Shown here: one piece after another, positions 42,144 to 51,265 of the stretch
Position numbering within the stretch: the first letter of the stretch is position 1
Layout: each line of letters begins with the position of its first letter
Source of the DNA: Salinirubellus litoreus
Lineage (GTDB): Archaea; Halobacteriota; Halobacteria; Halobacteriales; Haloarculaceae
Assembly: GCF_037335815.1 (NCBI RefSeq)
Contig: NZ_CP147841.1
Coordinates: forward strand, 2,108,001-2,172,000
Direction: 5' to 3'
Length of the DNA stretch: 64,000 nt
The notes under the pieces: model-generated
Seen by the model: only the letters and a program-made list of their open reading frames with translations
What the model was told of the DNA's origin: nothing
Database searches by the model: none
Made by a program: the position numbers and the translations under genes

Positions 42144-43700
42144 ATGGAACCACTCGACGGCACGTCGGTCGCCGTCATCGGCGGCGGGTTCGGGGGGCTC
42201 TCGACCGCTTGCTACCTCGCCGACGCCGGTGCGGACGTGACCGTCCTGGAGAAGAACGAGCAGCTCGGGGGACGGGCTTCCCGCCTCCAGCGCGACGGGT
42301 TCCGCTTCGACATGGGGCCCTCCTGGTACCTGATGCCCGACGTGTTCGAGCGGTTCTTCTCACACTTCGACCGCGCGCCGGAGGACTACTACACCCTCCA
42401 GCGCCTCGATCCTCACTACCGGATCTTCTTCAAGGACGGCGATCGGATCGACGTGACGCCGGACGTCGAGACGAACGTCGAGACGTTCGAGTCCTACGAA
42501 CCGGGCGCGGGCGAGGCGCTCCGGGAGTACCTCGACACCTCCGAGGAGCACTACGAGGTGGCGATGAACCAGTTCGTCTACGAGGACCGGCCCCGGCTCC
42601 GGGACTGGGTCGACCTCGACGTGATGCGGGCGGCACCCATCGGGCTCACACTCCTGGGGACGATGGACGACTACGTCTCGGGCTACTTCGAGAGCCCGAA
42701 GCTCCAGCAGATCATGCAGTACACGCTGGTGTTCCTGGGCGGCTCGCCGAAGAACACCCCCGCGCTCTACAACATGATGAGCCACGTCGACTTCAACCTC
42801 GGCGTCTACTACCCGGAGGGTGGCATCGGCGCGGTGGTCGACGGGCTGGTCGAACTCGGTTCCGAACTCGGCGTCGAGTACCGGACGAACGCCGAGGTGA
42901 CCGAGATCATCACTCGAAGACGGGGGTTCGAACTCGAACTCGCCGCGACGGCCGCCGGCGTCGCGGCCCCGGAGTCGGTCGCGGCGGCCGCGGACGGCGG
43001 CGTCCACACCGAGACGGGCGACCGGCTCCGCGTCGACCGCGTCGTGAGCGACGCCGACTACGCCCACACCGAGCAGGAGCTACTCCCCGAACATCTCCGG
43101 GGGTACGACGAGTCCTACTGGGAGTCCCGAACCTACGCGCCGTCGGCGTTCCTGCTCTACCTCGGCGTCGAGGGTGACGTCGAGGCCCTCGCCCACCACA
43201 CGCTCGTCCTCCCCACGGACTGGGACCCGCACTTCGAGGAGATCTTCGACCGGCCGGCCTGGCCCGACGACCCCGCGTACTACCTCTGTGTCCCCTCGAA
43301 GACCGACGACACCGTCGCGCCCGAGGGTCACTCGAACCTGTTCGTGCTCGTCCCCATCGCGCCCGGGCTGGAGGACTCCCCCGCGACGCGTGAGGCCTAC
43401 CGCGGGAAGATACTCGCGGACGTCGCCGAGCACACGGGCGTCGACCTCCGGGACCGGATCGTCCTCGAGGAGTCCTTCTCGGTCTCGGACTTCGCCGCGC
43501 GCTACCACTCGATGCGCGGGACGGCGCTCGGGATGGCCCACACCCTGCGACAGACGGCGCTCCTGCGCCCCGAGCGGCGCTCGAAGGAGGTCCCCGGACT
43601 CTACTTCACCGGGTCCTACACCACCCCCGGGATCGGCGTGCCGATGTGTCTCATCGCCGGCCAGCACACCGCCGACGCCGTGATCGAGGACGCTTCGTGA
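42144..43700 (+). CDS. crtD: Carotenoid desaturase of the CrtI/CrtD family
   Basis: A 518-residue FAD-dependent desaturase. The dinucleotide fold VAVIGGGFGGLSTACYLADAG starts at residue 9 (split here), RFDMGPSWYLMPDVFERFF follows, and the C-terminus has the CrtI signature GLYFTGSYTTPGIGVPMCL. The family includes phytoene desaturase (CrtI) and carotenoid 3,4-desaturase (CrtD). In Haloarcula japonica the gene next to lyeJ and cruF is CrtD, acting on the C45/C50 intermediates of bacterioruberin, so CrtD is the better guess by order; CrtI is possible. First gene of the operon. Confidence 0.87.
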   Translation: MEPLDGTSVAVIGGGFGGLSTACYLADAGADVTVLEKNEQLGGRASRLQRDGFRFDMGPSWYLMPDVFERFFSHFDRAPEDYYTLQRLDPHYRIFFKDGDRIDVTPDVETNVETFESYEPGAGEALREYLDTSEEHYEVAMNQFVYEDRPRLRDWVDLDVMRAAPIGLTLLGTMDDYVSGYFESPKLQQIMQYTLVFLGGSPKNTPALYNMMSHVDFNLGVYYPEGGIGAVVDGLVELGSELGVEYRTNAEVTEIITRRRGFELELAATAAGVAAPESVAAAADGGVHTETGDRLRVDRVVSDADYAHTEQELLPEHLRGYDESYWESRTYAPSAFLLYLGVEGDVEALAHHTLVLPTDWDPHFEEIFDRPAWPDDPAYYLCVPSKTDDTVAPEGHSNLFVLVPIAPGLEDSPATREAYRGKILADVAEHTGVDLRDRIVLEESFSVSDFAARYHSMRGTALGMAHTLRQTALLRPERRSKEVPGLYFTGSYTTPGIGVPMCLIAGQHTADAVIEDAS

Positions 43701-43716
43701 TCCTCGCCACCCGCCG

Positions 43717-44610
43717 ATGAGCCTCACCGACGTCGTCCCGCTCGACCGCGTGCTCCCCTCCGAGGAGACCCTCGTGGGGTACCTCCTGCGGCTCTCCCGA
43801 CCGCGGTTCTGGCTCTACCTCGCCGGTCCCGTCGTCGTCGGCGTGACGTTCGCCGCCCGTTCGCCGGCGGAGCTGTTCTCCCCGCTCGCGCTCGTCCTGT
43901 TCGGCTACTTCCTCCTCCCCGCCAACGTCTACCTCTACGGTATCAACGACGTCTTCGACCGCGACGTCGACGCCGAGAACCCGAAGAAGGAGGGCCGCGA
44001 GGTCCGCTACGACGGTTCCCAAACCGTGCTCGCCGCCGTCGTCCTCTCGGGGCTCGCGGGGCTCGCGTTCGTCCCGTTCTTCGCCCTGCGGGGCCAGTAC
44101 GGTGCCGCCTCTGCCACCCTCATCTACCTCTTCCTGGCGACGGAGTACTCGGCCCCGCCCCTGCGGTTCAAGACGACCCCGTTCCTCGACTCGATCTCGA
44201 ACGGGCTCTACGTCCTGCCCGCGGTGATCGCGTTCGCGGCCGTCGCCGGCTCGCTCCCGCCGCTGGGTGCTATCGCCGGCGGCTGGCTCTGGGCGATGGG
44301 GATGCACACGTTCTCGGCCATCCCCGACATCGAACCGGACCGCGAGGCCGGGATCCGGACGACGGCGACCGAACTCGGCGAGGCCAGTACGTACCGCTAC
44401 TGCGCGGCGGTCTGGCTGCTCGCCGCCGCCGTCTTCCTCGCCGTCCACCCCTTCTTCACCGCCGTCCTGCTGGTCTACCCGCTCCTGGTGTTCGGTATCG
44501 TCCGCTCGGACGTCGACGTCGACGACGCCTACTGGTGGTATCCCTTCGTGAACACGCTCGCCGGGATGACGATCACGCTGGCGGGGCTGTGGGTGCTCCT
44601 GTATGGCTGA
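43717..44610 (+). CDS. lyeJ: Lycopene elongase/1,2-hydratase (UbiA-type prenyltransferase)
   Basis: A 297-residue membrane prenyltransferase with eight to nine hydrophobic segments. The two Asp-rich motifs are NDVFDRDVDAENPKK and DIEPDREAGIRTTA. It adds C5 units to lycopene and hydrates the ends, giving C50 carotenoid precursors. It starts 16 bases after the desaturase stop and is followed by cruF, the order seen in other haloarchaea. Confidence 0.92.
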   Translation: MSLTDVVPLDRVLPSEETLVGYLLRLSRPRFWLYLAGPVVVGVTFAARSPAELFSPLALVLFGYFLLPANVYLYGINDVFDRDVDAENPKKEGREVRYDGSQTVLAAVVLSGLAGLAFVPFFALRGQYGAASATLIYLFLATEYSAPPLRFKTTPFLDSISNGLYVLPAVIAFAAVAGSLPPLGAIAGGWLWAMGMHTFSAIPDIEPDREAGIRTTATELGEASTYRYCAAVWLLAAAVFLAVHPFFTAVLLVYPLLVFGIVRSDVDVDDAYWWYPFVNTLAGMTITLAGLWVLLYG

Positions 44611-44687
44611 TCGTGATTACCGTCGCCGGCTGAGGACTCGACCACTCTCGGCTGTCCGGGAGCGTCCGATTCCGATGAGAGGGATCC

Positions 44688-45578
44688 ATGAACAACGACG
44701 ATAATCACTACGAGACCGGTGCGTTCGGCGACCGCTCGCTCCCGCGTTCGCGGGCGGAGTTCGAGTCCGCGTTCGACGAGCTCGTCCGCGAGAACCGTTT
44801 CACGATCGCCGTCGTCTTCCCCGTCGTCGGCGCGGTGGTGCTCGTCGCCTCCGCCGAGGCGCTCCTGCCGGAGCCGCTCTCGTTCAACCCCTGGCTCGTC
44901 CTGTTGGGGACGCTCGTGATGCGCCTCCCGCTGATCGCGGGCGTCGCGCCGCTCGTCGACCGCCGGGCCGCTCTCGGCATCGGGCTGCTCACGATCTACG
45001 CGTACGGTATCGAACTGCTCGGCGTGATCACGGGGTTTCCCTACGGGGCCTTCGAGTACGGGATCGACCTCGGCCCCATGCTGTTCGGGCTCGTCCCGGT
45101 CGGGCTCCCGGTGTTCTTCTTCCCGCTCGTCCTCAACGCCTACCTGCTCGTGCTCCTGCTCCTGGACGAACGGGCGGCGTCGGCGCCCATCCGACTGCTC
45201 TCGGTGATCGGAACGGTCCTCGCCGTCGACCTCGTGCTCGATCCGGGTGCCGTGGCGCTCACCTTCTGGACGTACGACGGCGGGGGGGCGTTCTACGGCG
45301 TCCCGTGGTCGAACTACGCGGGCTGGGTGCTCTCCGCGACCGTCGCGGTGCTGGCGTTCGACCTGTCGTTCGACCGGGACGCCCTCACGAATCGGCTCGA
45401 CGGGACCGAGTTCATGCTCGACGACCTCGTCTCCTTCGTCGTCCTCTGGGGGTCGATAAACGCCTACTTCGGCAACTGGATACCCGTCCTCGTGGCTGCC
45501 GCGCTCGGGGCCGGCCTCCTCTACACCGACCGCTTCGACTTCGCCGTCGGCACGGGCGTCCCTCCGGCGGATCGCTGA
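44688..45578 (+). CDS. cruF: Bisanhydrobacterioruberin hydratase (CruF)
   Basis: A 296-residue integral membrane protein with seven to eight hydrophobic segments and conserved polar patches YAYGIELLGVITGFPYGAFEY and FWTYDGGGAFYGVPWSNYAGW (split in analysis), as in CruF-type carotenoid hydratases. It completes bacterioruberin, the red C50 carotenoid of haloarchaeal membranes. Gap to lyeJ is 77 bases with no clear promoter, so cotranscription is likely. The N-terminal 40 residues are polar and cytoplasmic. Confidence 0.9.
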   Translation: MNNDDNHYETGAFGDRSLPRSRAEFESAFDELVRENRFTIAVVFPVVGAVVLVASAEALLPEPLSFNPWLVLLGTLVMRLPLIAGVAPLVDRRAALGIGLLTIYAYGIELLGVITGFPYGAFEYGIDLGPMLFGLVPVGLPVFFFPLVLNAYLLVLLLLDERAASAPIRLLSVIGTVLAVDLVLDPGAVALTFWTYDGGGAFYGVPWSNYAGWVLSATVAVLAFDLSFDRDALTNRLDGTEFMLDDLVSFVVLWGSINAYFGNWIPVLVAAALGAGLLYTDRFDFAVGTGVPPADR

Positions 45579-45638
45579 GGCCCGGGGGATCGCTCTCGTT
45601 CTCACTCCTCCCGGCTCCCGTTCGTGCTCGACCGGGGG

Positions 45639-46751
45639 TCAGGGCCGCCGCAGTTCGACGCAGAAGACCGCTCCCTCGGGATCGGCGTCCTCCACCCACA
45701 CCGAGCCACCGTAGAACCGAACGAGCGTCTCGACGAGGTAGAGCCCGAGCCCCAGCCCGGAGCTCTCCGCCCGCTTCTCGCCCTGGTCGAACAGCCGCTC
45801 CTTCCGGTCGTCGGGTATCCCGGGACCGTTGTCGGCGACTCTGACGACGACGGTCTCCTCGCGCTCGTCGAGGGTCGCCTCGATCCGCACGTGGGCCTTG
45901 TCGTTGTGGAAGACGGCGTTGTTCAGCAGGTTCGAGAACACCGACGAGAGCAGCGGCGTCGCCAGCACCTCGACGCCCGGGTCGCGTGACTCCGGACCGG
46001 CGACGGTGAGCGGCGTCGGCCGATCCTCGTACTCCGCCCGGAGCTTCTCTACCTCGCTGGCCAGGATCGCCGAGACGTCCGTCGGGACGAGCGGGTCCCT
46101 GCTCTCGTCGACGAGTTCGGCGAAGTCGCCCGCGGCCTCGACGAGTTCGAGCGTGTGACCGGCGGCCTTGCGGACTCGCCGGAGCGCCCCCTCGCCTTCG
46201 GGGTCGACGTGCTTCTCGAGCAGGCTGAGCCAGCCGGTGACGAGGTTGAGGTCGTTGCGGACGTCGTGCCGGAGGATCTGATTGACGAGCGAGAGCCGTT
46301 CGCGCTCCTCGACCATCTCGTCGCGCTGTCGCTCGGCACGTCGCTCGGCGAGGACGCGGTCGGTGACGTCGTCGTGAGCGACCACCACGAATCGGCCGTC
46401 GCAGGTGGTCAGTGGGGCGGCCAGGAGCCGAAACCACCGTCGCTCGGTCGGCGAGTGACACGGGTACTCCATCGTAAACCGCTCGCAGTCCCCGGACAGG
46501 ACCGACCGGATTCCGGTCGCCGCCCGTTCGGCGTCACCGTCCTCCGCCTTCCTCGTGGCAGCCTCCGTCACCGCCAGGTAGCTCACCCCGACGTGGTCCT
46601 GTGACTCCGTGATACCGTTCTCGGCCGCGAACTCCCGCCAGGCCCGGTTCGTGTCCACGATGACCCCGTCGCGGTCGAGCGTGGCCGTGCTCAGCGGAAG
46701 CGCGTCCAGGACCTCGCGGGCGAGCGACCCCGACTGTGTGTGGGAACTCAT
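45639..46751 (-). CDS. PAS-domain sensor histidine kinase
   Basis: A 370-residue soluble kinase. A PAS domain (about 12-130: TLDRDGVIVDTNRAWREFA) is followed by a HisKA-like region with the phospho-acceptor ILRHDVRNDLNLVTGWLSLL (about 165-185) and an HATPase_c domain with the N box SNLLNNAVFHN, G1 VADNGPGIP and G2 SSGLGLGLYLVETLV. There is no membrane segment and no receiver domain; the partner regulator is not nearby. It lies between carotenoid genes in opposite direction to cruF, so a link to light or redox control is possible but unproven. Confidence 0.92.
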   Translation of the reverse strand: MSSHTQSGSLAREVLDALPLSTATLDRDGVIVDTNRAWREFAAENGITESQDHVGVSYLAVTEAATRKAEDGDAERAATGIRSVLSGDCERFTMEYPCHSPTERRWFRLLAAPLTTCDGRFVVVAHDDVTDRVLAERRAERQRDEMVEERERLSLVNQILRHDVRNDLNLVTGWLSLLEKHVDPEGEGALRRVRKAAGHTLELVEAAGDFAELVDESRDPLVPTDVSAILASEVEKLRAEYEDRPTPLTVAGPESRDPGVEVLATPLLSSVFSNLLNNAVFHNDKAHVRIEATLDEREETVVVRVADNGPGIPDDRKERLFDQGEKRAESSGLGLGLYLVETLVRFYGGSVWVEDADPEGAVFCVELRRP

Positions 46752-47002
46752 CTCGGCTCTCCGGGGGAGAACACCCCTTGCAGACCGTACAGCACGTGCC
46801 TACTTATACTGCGCCGTGGCAAGCGCCGAAACCAATCGACGGCGAACCGCCCCTGAGCGAGGCCGTCGACCCGCACTCGGTCACCAGGTGTGTCCGCCTT
46901 CCGCTCCGGCCGGAACACGGCAACGGTGTCGACGCCGCTGGGGACGTACGGGAGGGGTCGTGGGTCGGTAGTCGGGACCCGAACCGACCGCGGGCGAGTG
47001 CG

Positions 47003-47956
47003 TCACCGGACGACGGAGGGCTCCCCGTGGTCCGGGCCGTGTCGGGTCGTGGCACCGTTCGGGACGGCGCTCACCCGCGCGAAGACCGCCTCCGGATCCT
47101 TCTGCCACTGCCAGTGGAGCCACGTCCTCGCCACCAGCGAGAACTTCCGGCGGCGCGACAGCGACGGCGTCTCCGCGAGCACGTCACAGTCCAGTTCGCG
47201 AACGAGTCGGTGGTGGTCGGCGTAGAGGACGGCCGCGGTGAGCACGGGGAGCTGACAGTCCTCGGGGAGGTACTCGATGCCGGCGACGCCCTCGCGGTAG
47301 AGCGACTCGGCCCGTGCGAGCTCCTCGCGAACCGCCGCGGCGAACGCCTCGTCGTACTCGAGATCCTCGACCTGGCGCTCGGTCGCGCCGTTGCCCCGGA
47401 GGGTTTCGAGGGGGAGGTAGATGCGCCCACGGTCGAGGACGTCCTCGCGGACGTCGCGGACGAAGTTGGTGAGCTGGAACGCCTCGCCGAGCGCCCGGGC
47501 TCGCTCGATGGCCGGCTCCGGGTCGTCCGGGAGCATCACGTACGTCATCATCACGCCGACGGCCGAGGCCGACCCGCGCATGTAGGCCTCGAGTTCCTCG
47601 TAGGTCTCGTACCGGGACCGCTCGATGTCCGACAGCATCGCCTCGATGAACACCTCGACCTCCGCCTCGGGGATACCGTACTCCTCGCGGACGTCCGCGA
47701 ACGCGGCCAGCACGGGGTCGTCGGTCTCCTCGCGGCCCAGCGCCGCCTCGCGGATCTCCTCCAGCCGTCGCCGCTGGGCCTCCGGGGGCATCCCGTCGGC
47801 GTTGTCCACCACCTCGTCGGCGACCCGGAAGAAGGCGTAGAGGACGTACGTGGCACGCCGGACCCGCTCGGGGAGGAGGCGGGTGGCGTAGTAGAACGTC
47901 CGCCCGGTCCGACGGTGGATGGACTTGCTCTCGGCGAGCTGGGAACTGTCTACCAT
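47003..47956 (-). CDS. crtB: Phytoene synthase
   Basis: A 317-residue squalene/phytoene synthase condensing two GGPP to phytoene. The first Asp-rich motif is in FFRVADEVVDNADG (about 42-55), the second in LTNFVRDVREDVLDRGRIYLP (about 163-183), with RLLPERVRRATYVLYAFFR before. It feeds the desaturase/LyeJ/CruF enzymes encoded 3-5 kb away. ACACATAAGACGG about 25-35 bases before the ATG is a likely TATA box. Confidence 0.94.
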   Translation of the reverse strand: MVDSSQLAESKSIHRRTGRTFYYATRLLPERVRRATYVLYAFFRVADEVVDNADGMPPEAQRRRLEEIREAALGREETDDPVLAAFADVREEYGIPEAEVEVFIEAMLSDIERSRYETYEELEAYMRGSASAVGVMMTYVMLPDDPEPAIERARALGEAFQLTNFVRDVREDVLDRGRIYLPLETLRGNGATERQVEDLEYDEAFAAAVREELARAESLYREGVAGIEYLPEDCQLPVLTAAVLYADHHRLVRELDCDVLAETPSLSRRRKFSLVARTWLHWQWQKDPEAVFARVSAVPNGATTRHGPDHGEPSVVR

Positions 47957-48157
47957 TCGCTACCCTCGGATACGCCCGGAGCCGTCTTATGTGTTTGTAC
48001 CCCGGAACCGGCGGAACGACTGTCTTCGGAGGTTTTTGCCGGGTTTCGAACCCTGACCACGACGCCGGATCGTGCCGTCTCCGGGCACGAGCCCCGGTCG
48101 ATATACGTTTTTTCTGATACCGGTGGGGGTTGAACCGAGATTCGCTCGGCGGCCGGT

Positions 48158-49525
48158 CTACGCCCCGAGATACCCCCACGCCAGGAGTCGGTCGCCGTCC
48201 CCCTCGATCCAGCGCTCGCCGATGTCGTCGCGGTAGTAGAGGTTGGGGATGACGATGTCGTCGATACGGTCGTACGCCTGCTCGCGGGCGGCCTGCATGG
48301 TCTCGCCTTTCCCCGTGACGACCAGCGGCATCCCGCTCTCGCCGGCGACGCGCCACTGTCCGTCGACGCGTTTCGCGTCCTCGATATGTACCCCCTCCGG
48401 CGATTCACGGCTCGCCACCGTCGCCGTTCGCTCCTCCCGAGGCGTCCCCTCCGGTCCCGCCTCGCGATCGAAGACGACCGCGGCGTTTCGGGAGTTCTCG
48501 TCGTAGGTCTTCTCGTCGTCGAACGGGAACGGCGGCAGGACGACCCGGACGCCGACCTGGTAGCCCCGGTGGACCCGGAGGTCGGGATCGTTCCCGTGCG
48601 CGAGATCGCAGAAGAACGCCCCCGTCGAGGACTCGATCGATTCCTCCTGGAGAGCAATCGTGGGGTAGCCGAACCGCGGGGTGAACTCTAAGGGATAGAT
48701 GCCATTCTCGTTGACGATGCAGTTGATGTCGATACTGCCGACATACCCTTCGTTGGCGAGCCACTCCTCGATCTTTCCGAACGTCTCTTGGAACAGTTTG
48801 TTCTGCCCGGCCCAGAACATCGATGTCCCCATCTCGCCCGTCGACGGGCCGATGTTTCCCGGAAATAATTTCTTATGCTCAAAATTAAAATTGACTTGGT
48901 CGATGAACTCGTTGCCGTTGAAGAACCCACAGATGGCGATCTCGACGCCTTCGACTTTCCGCTGCAACTGGAACCCCTTCATTCGGTGGCCCCACGCTTT
49001 CCTGTAGGCTTTCAGTACGTCGACGACGTCGCTCCCGTCGTCTTCGTTCCCGACGTAGAGCAGTCGCTTGACGTTCTGGACTTCGCCCAGCGGCTTGATA
49101 ACGTATGGTGCTGGGTTCCCTTGGACGTGCCCGATCCCCGCCTCGAAGGACGTGAACTCGTGGTGGTCGAGCGTGTCCACGCCGTGCGCTTCGAGGACCT
49201 CCATCGCGTACCCGCGGTCGTCCTCCAGCCGGTCGGTGTTCGGCGTCCCGCCGACGACGGCGTGGCCGTCCTCGCGCAGCTCCCGGGCCAGTTCGCCGGT
49301 ACCCACGTCGTTCCCGACCCAGATGTCGTCGAAGACGATCACGTCGGCCCAGTCGAGTTCCGCCCGCCAGTCGTCGGTCTTCGGGACGAACCCGTCGGCG
49401 ATCTCGCGATCCGACTCGGCCTCGATGTAGTACCGGACGTCGTGGCCCTCGCGGTGGACCTGCCAGGCGAGGTCGCCGACGAGCGCGGCGTCGAGCGAGC
49501 AGAAGAGGAAGCGCTTCGACTCCAT
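48158..49525 (-). CDS. ATP-grasp enzyme, PurD-like
   Basis: A 455-residue protein: an N-terminal Rossmann-like part (RFLFCSLDAALVGDLAWQVHREG), then an ATP-grasp domain with PYVIKPLGEVQNVKRLLYVG, FQLQRKVEGVEIAICGFFNG, GPSTGEMGTSMFW and the metal ligands in YPLEFTPRFGYPTIALQEES. It resembles phosphoribosylamine-glycine ligase (PurD) but differs enough (FDDIWVGNDVGTG; no standard PurD C-terminal domain) that another amine or acid ligation is possible. The middle (about 48650-49110) uses AT-rich codons (AAT, TTT, TTA, AAA) unlike the flanks, which suggests replacement of an internal segment by recombination. Confidence 0.8.
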   Translation of the reverse strand: MESKRFLFCSLDAALVGDLAWQVHREGHDVRYYIEAESDREIADGFVPKTDDWRAELDWADVIVFDDIWVGNDVGTGELARELREDGHAVVGGTPNTDRLEDDRGYAMEVLEAHGVDTLDHHEFTSFEAGIGHVQGNPAPYVIKPLGEVQNVKRLLYVGNEDDGSDVVDVLKAYRKAWGHRMKGFQLQRKVEGVEIAICGFFNGNEFIDQVNFNFEHKKLFPGNIGPSTGEMGTSMFWAGQNKLFQETFGKIEEWLANEGYVGSIDINCIVNENGIYPLEFTPRFGYPTIALQEESIESSTGAFFCDLAHGNDPDLRVHRGYQVGVRVVLPPFPFDDEKTYDENSRNAAVVFDREAGPEGTPREERTATVASRESPEGVHIEDAKRVDGQWRVAGESGMPLVVTGKGETMQAAREQAYDRIDDIVIPNLYYRDDIGERWIEGDGDRLLAWGYLGA

Positions 49526-49573
49526 GGGATGGACCTCTCGCCCGGCCCTCAAAAAGCGGTACGTCCGCGTCGA

Positions 49574-50221
49574 CTACCCTCCGCCCTCGTGTTCCATCCG
49601 CTCGACGAGCCGCACGTGGTTCGCCGTCTCGTCGAGGACGTCGCCGTAGATCCCCAGCGCGACCACGACGTCCTCCCCGTGTTCGACCACCGTCACGTCG
49701 ACGACGACGCCGATACGCTCGCCGTCGACCTCGGCCGTCCCGGCGTAGCTCACTGTCCGCGCCGGCTCACCGAGGACGGTCACGTTTCGACTGCTGACCT
49801 CGCGGAGGTCGCTCACGTTGGCGACCCCGCCCGCGGTCCGGAGGTCGGACACCCGATCGAGGACGAACGAGGCGAGTTCCCGGTTCGAGAGCTGGGTCAC
49901 CGGGTTCACCGACTGGCCCTCGACCCTGACGTCCGGGGAACTGTAGAGGAGCAGGATCGCGGTCTCGTTCGCGGCGGTCGTCTTCGAGTAGCCCGAGACC
50001 CACGTCCGGGCGGTGACGTCGCGGGAGATCCCGAACATCCCGGCACGGTAGGTCAGCGGGACCTCGGTCGTGTTCCCGTGGACGTATCCGCTCGCTTCGA
50101 GCGCCGGAGCGGGGAGCGTCGCGGGCGAGGCGGCGTACTCGACGAGAGTCCCGCTACAGCCGGCGAGGACGACCGTCAGGGCCACGAGCACGATCCCGAC
50201 CCTGCTCCCACTTCCGAACAT
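49574..50221 (-). CDS. Lipoprotein of the DUF6517 type
   Basis: A 215-residue exported protein: Sec-type signal with lipobox VLAGC (residues about 17-21), then a beta-rich domain (TYRAGMFGISRDVTARTWVSGYSK...). It resembles haloarchaeal DUF6517 lipoproteins, whose function is unknown. It ends with a polar Gly-rich tail. It is a single-gene unit divergent from the UspA gene. Confidence 0.75.
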   Translation of the reverse strand: MFGSGSRVGIVLVALTVVLAGCSGTLVEYAASPATLPAPALEASGYVHGNTTEVPLTYRAGMFGISRDVTARTWVSGYSKTTAANETAILLLYSSPDVRVEGQSVNPVTQLSNRELASFVLDRVSDLRTAGGVANVSDLREVSSRNVTVLGEPARTVSYAGTAEVDGERIGVVVDVTVVEHGEDVVVALGIYGDVLDETANHVRLVERMEHEGGG

Positions 50222-50394
50222 AACACATCTGATGTTTCAATCGAGCTTGAACTTTGCTCCGTCCGTCGCTACCGGACGGTGGGCACGGTGGGATCGCCCG
50301 CCCCCTCGTATGCCGAGAGGAGTCCTGTGGGGCCTTTCCCGCCGTGGGAGGATCACCGGCCGGTTTTAAGCCGGGTCCCCCGGTAGATGGGACC

Positions 50395-50790
50395 ATGACG
50401 ACGTATCTCATCGGGACGGACTCCGTCGAGACCAGCGAGCGCCTGGCGGCGTACATCGAGGCCCGCGCCGACGAGGACGACACCGTCTACGCGGTCAACT
50501 CCCTCCGCGGCGGGGACCGGACCCCCGAGGAGGACGTCCGTGCGGGCCGGGATGCGCTCGACGTCTTCGGGGACGCCGCCGTCGAGGTCGACGGCCACCA
50601 GCTCGTCCGCGGGAACAGCCCACAGGAGGACCTGATGCAGTTCGCCGCCGACAACGACGTCGACGAACTCGTCGTCGGCATCCGCAAGCGGTCCCCGACG
50701 GGCAAGCTCGTCTTCGGCTCGACCGCACAGGACCTCCTGCTCTCGGCGGAACTCCCCGTCGTCTGCGTCCCGCTCGCATCGAGCGACTGA
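50395..50790 (+). CDS. Universal stress protein (UspA family)
   Basis: A 131-residue UspA-fold protein: it starts TTYLIGTDSVETSERLAAYI, has LVRGNSPQEDLMQFAADNDVDELVVGIRKRS and ends with the nucleotide-binding-type GKLVFGSTAQDLLLSAELPVVCVP. GGTTTTAAG 26-34 bases before the ATG is a TATA box, so the mRNA is probably leaderless. Single domain; role in stress is by family only. Confidence 0.87.
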   Translation: MTTYLIGTDSVETSERLAAYIEARADEDDTVYAVNSLRGGDRTPEEDVRAGRDALDVFGDAAVEVDGHQLVRGNSPQEDLMQFAADNDVDELVVGIRKRSPTGKLVFGSTAQDLLLSAELPVVCVPLASSD

Positions 50791-50870
50791 TCTCCCGGCC
50801 ACCCCGTGGTGCCCGGCACGCCGCGCCGGACCCCGCAACGCTTTTCGCCGCGCGTGCGGACCGCCCGGAC

Positions 50871-51143
50871 ATGAGCCGTGAGCACCTCGGGCGGGCGAGT
50901 GACCTGCTCGCCGACGCCGCCGACGGGACGAGCGGGGAGCCAGCCGACCGACTACGCGCGTTCGCCGACCGGCTCGACCGGATGGCCGGAGGTGATCGCG
51001 ACCCCGATCACGGCCGGCTGGCGACCGTGCTCCTCAAACTGGAGGAGATCGCCGAAGACGTCGACGACGAGGGGGTCGCCGCGACGATCCACGAGGCCCG
51101 CGAACACGTCACCGAGTTCAGAAAGACCGTCGAGGGCGTCTGA
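50871..51143 (+). CDS. Small helical protein (DUF7553 type)
   Basis: A 90-residue, acidic, all-helical protein (MSREHLGRASDLLADAADG ... LLKLEEIAEDVDDEGVAATI). It fits the small haloarchaeal DUF7553 group as I recall it; function unknown. An ACGCTTTT element about 30 bases upstream may be its TATA box. Confidence 0.7.
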   Translation: MSREHLGRASDLLADAADGTSGEPADRLRAFADRLDRMAGGDRDPDHGRLATVLLKLEEIAEDVDDEGVAATIHEAREHVTEFRKTVEGV

Positions 51144-51265
51144 GCCGCCGAACTCCTGCGCGGGGCGGGACGGCCTGTCCCCAGCGATAACTTCGGATTC
51201 GAAACGCTCGCCACGCCCGGAACTGACGGCACCGGACCGCCCGTCGCCCGGTCAGCCGGGCGGTC

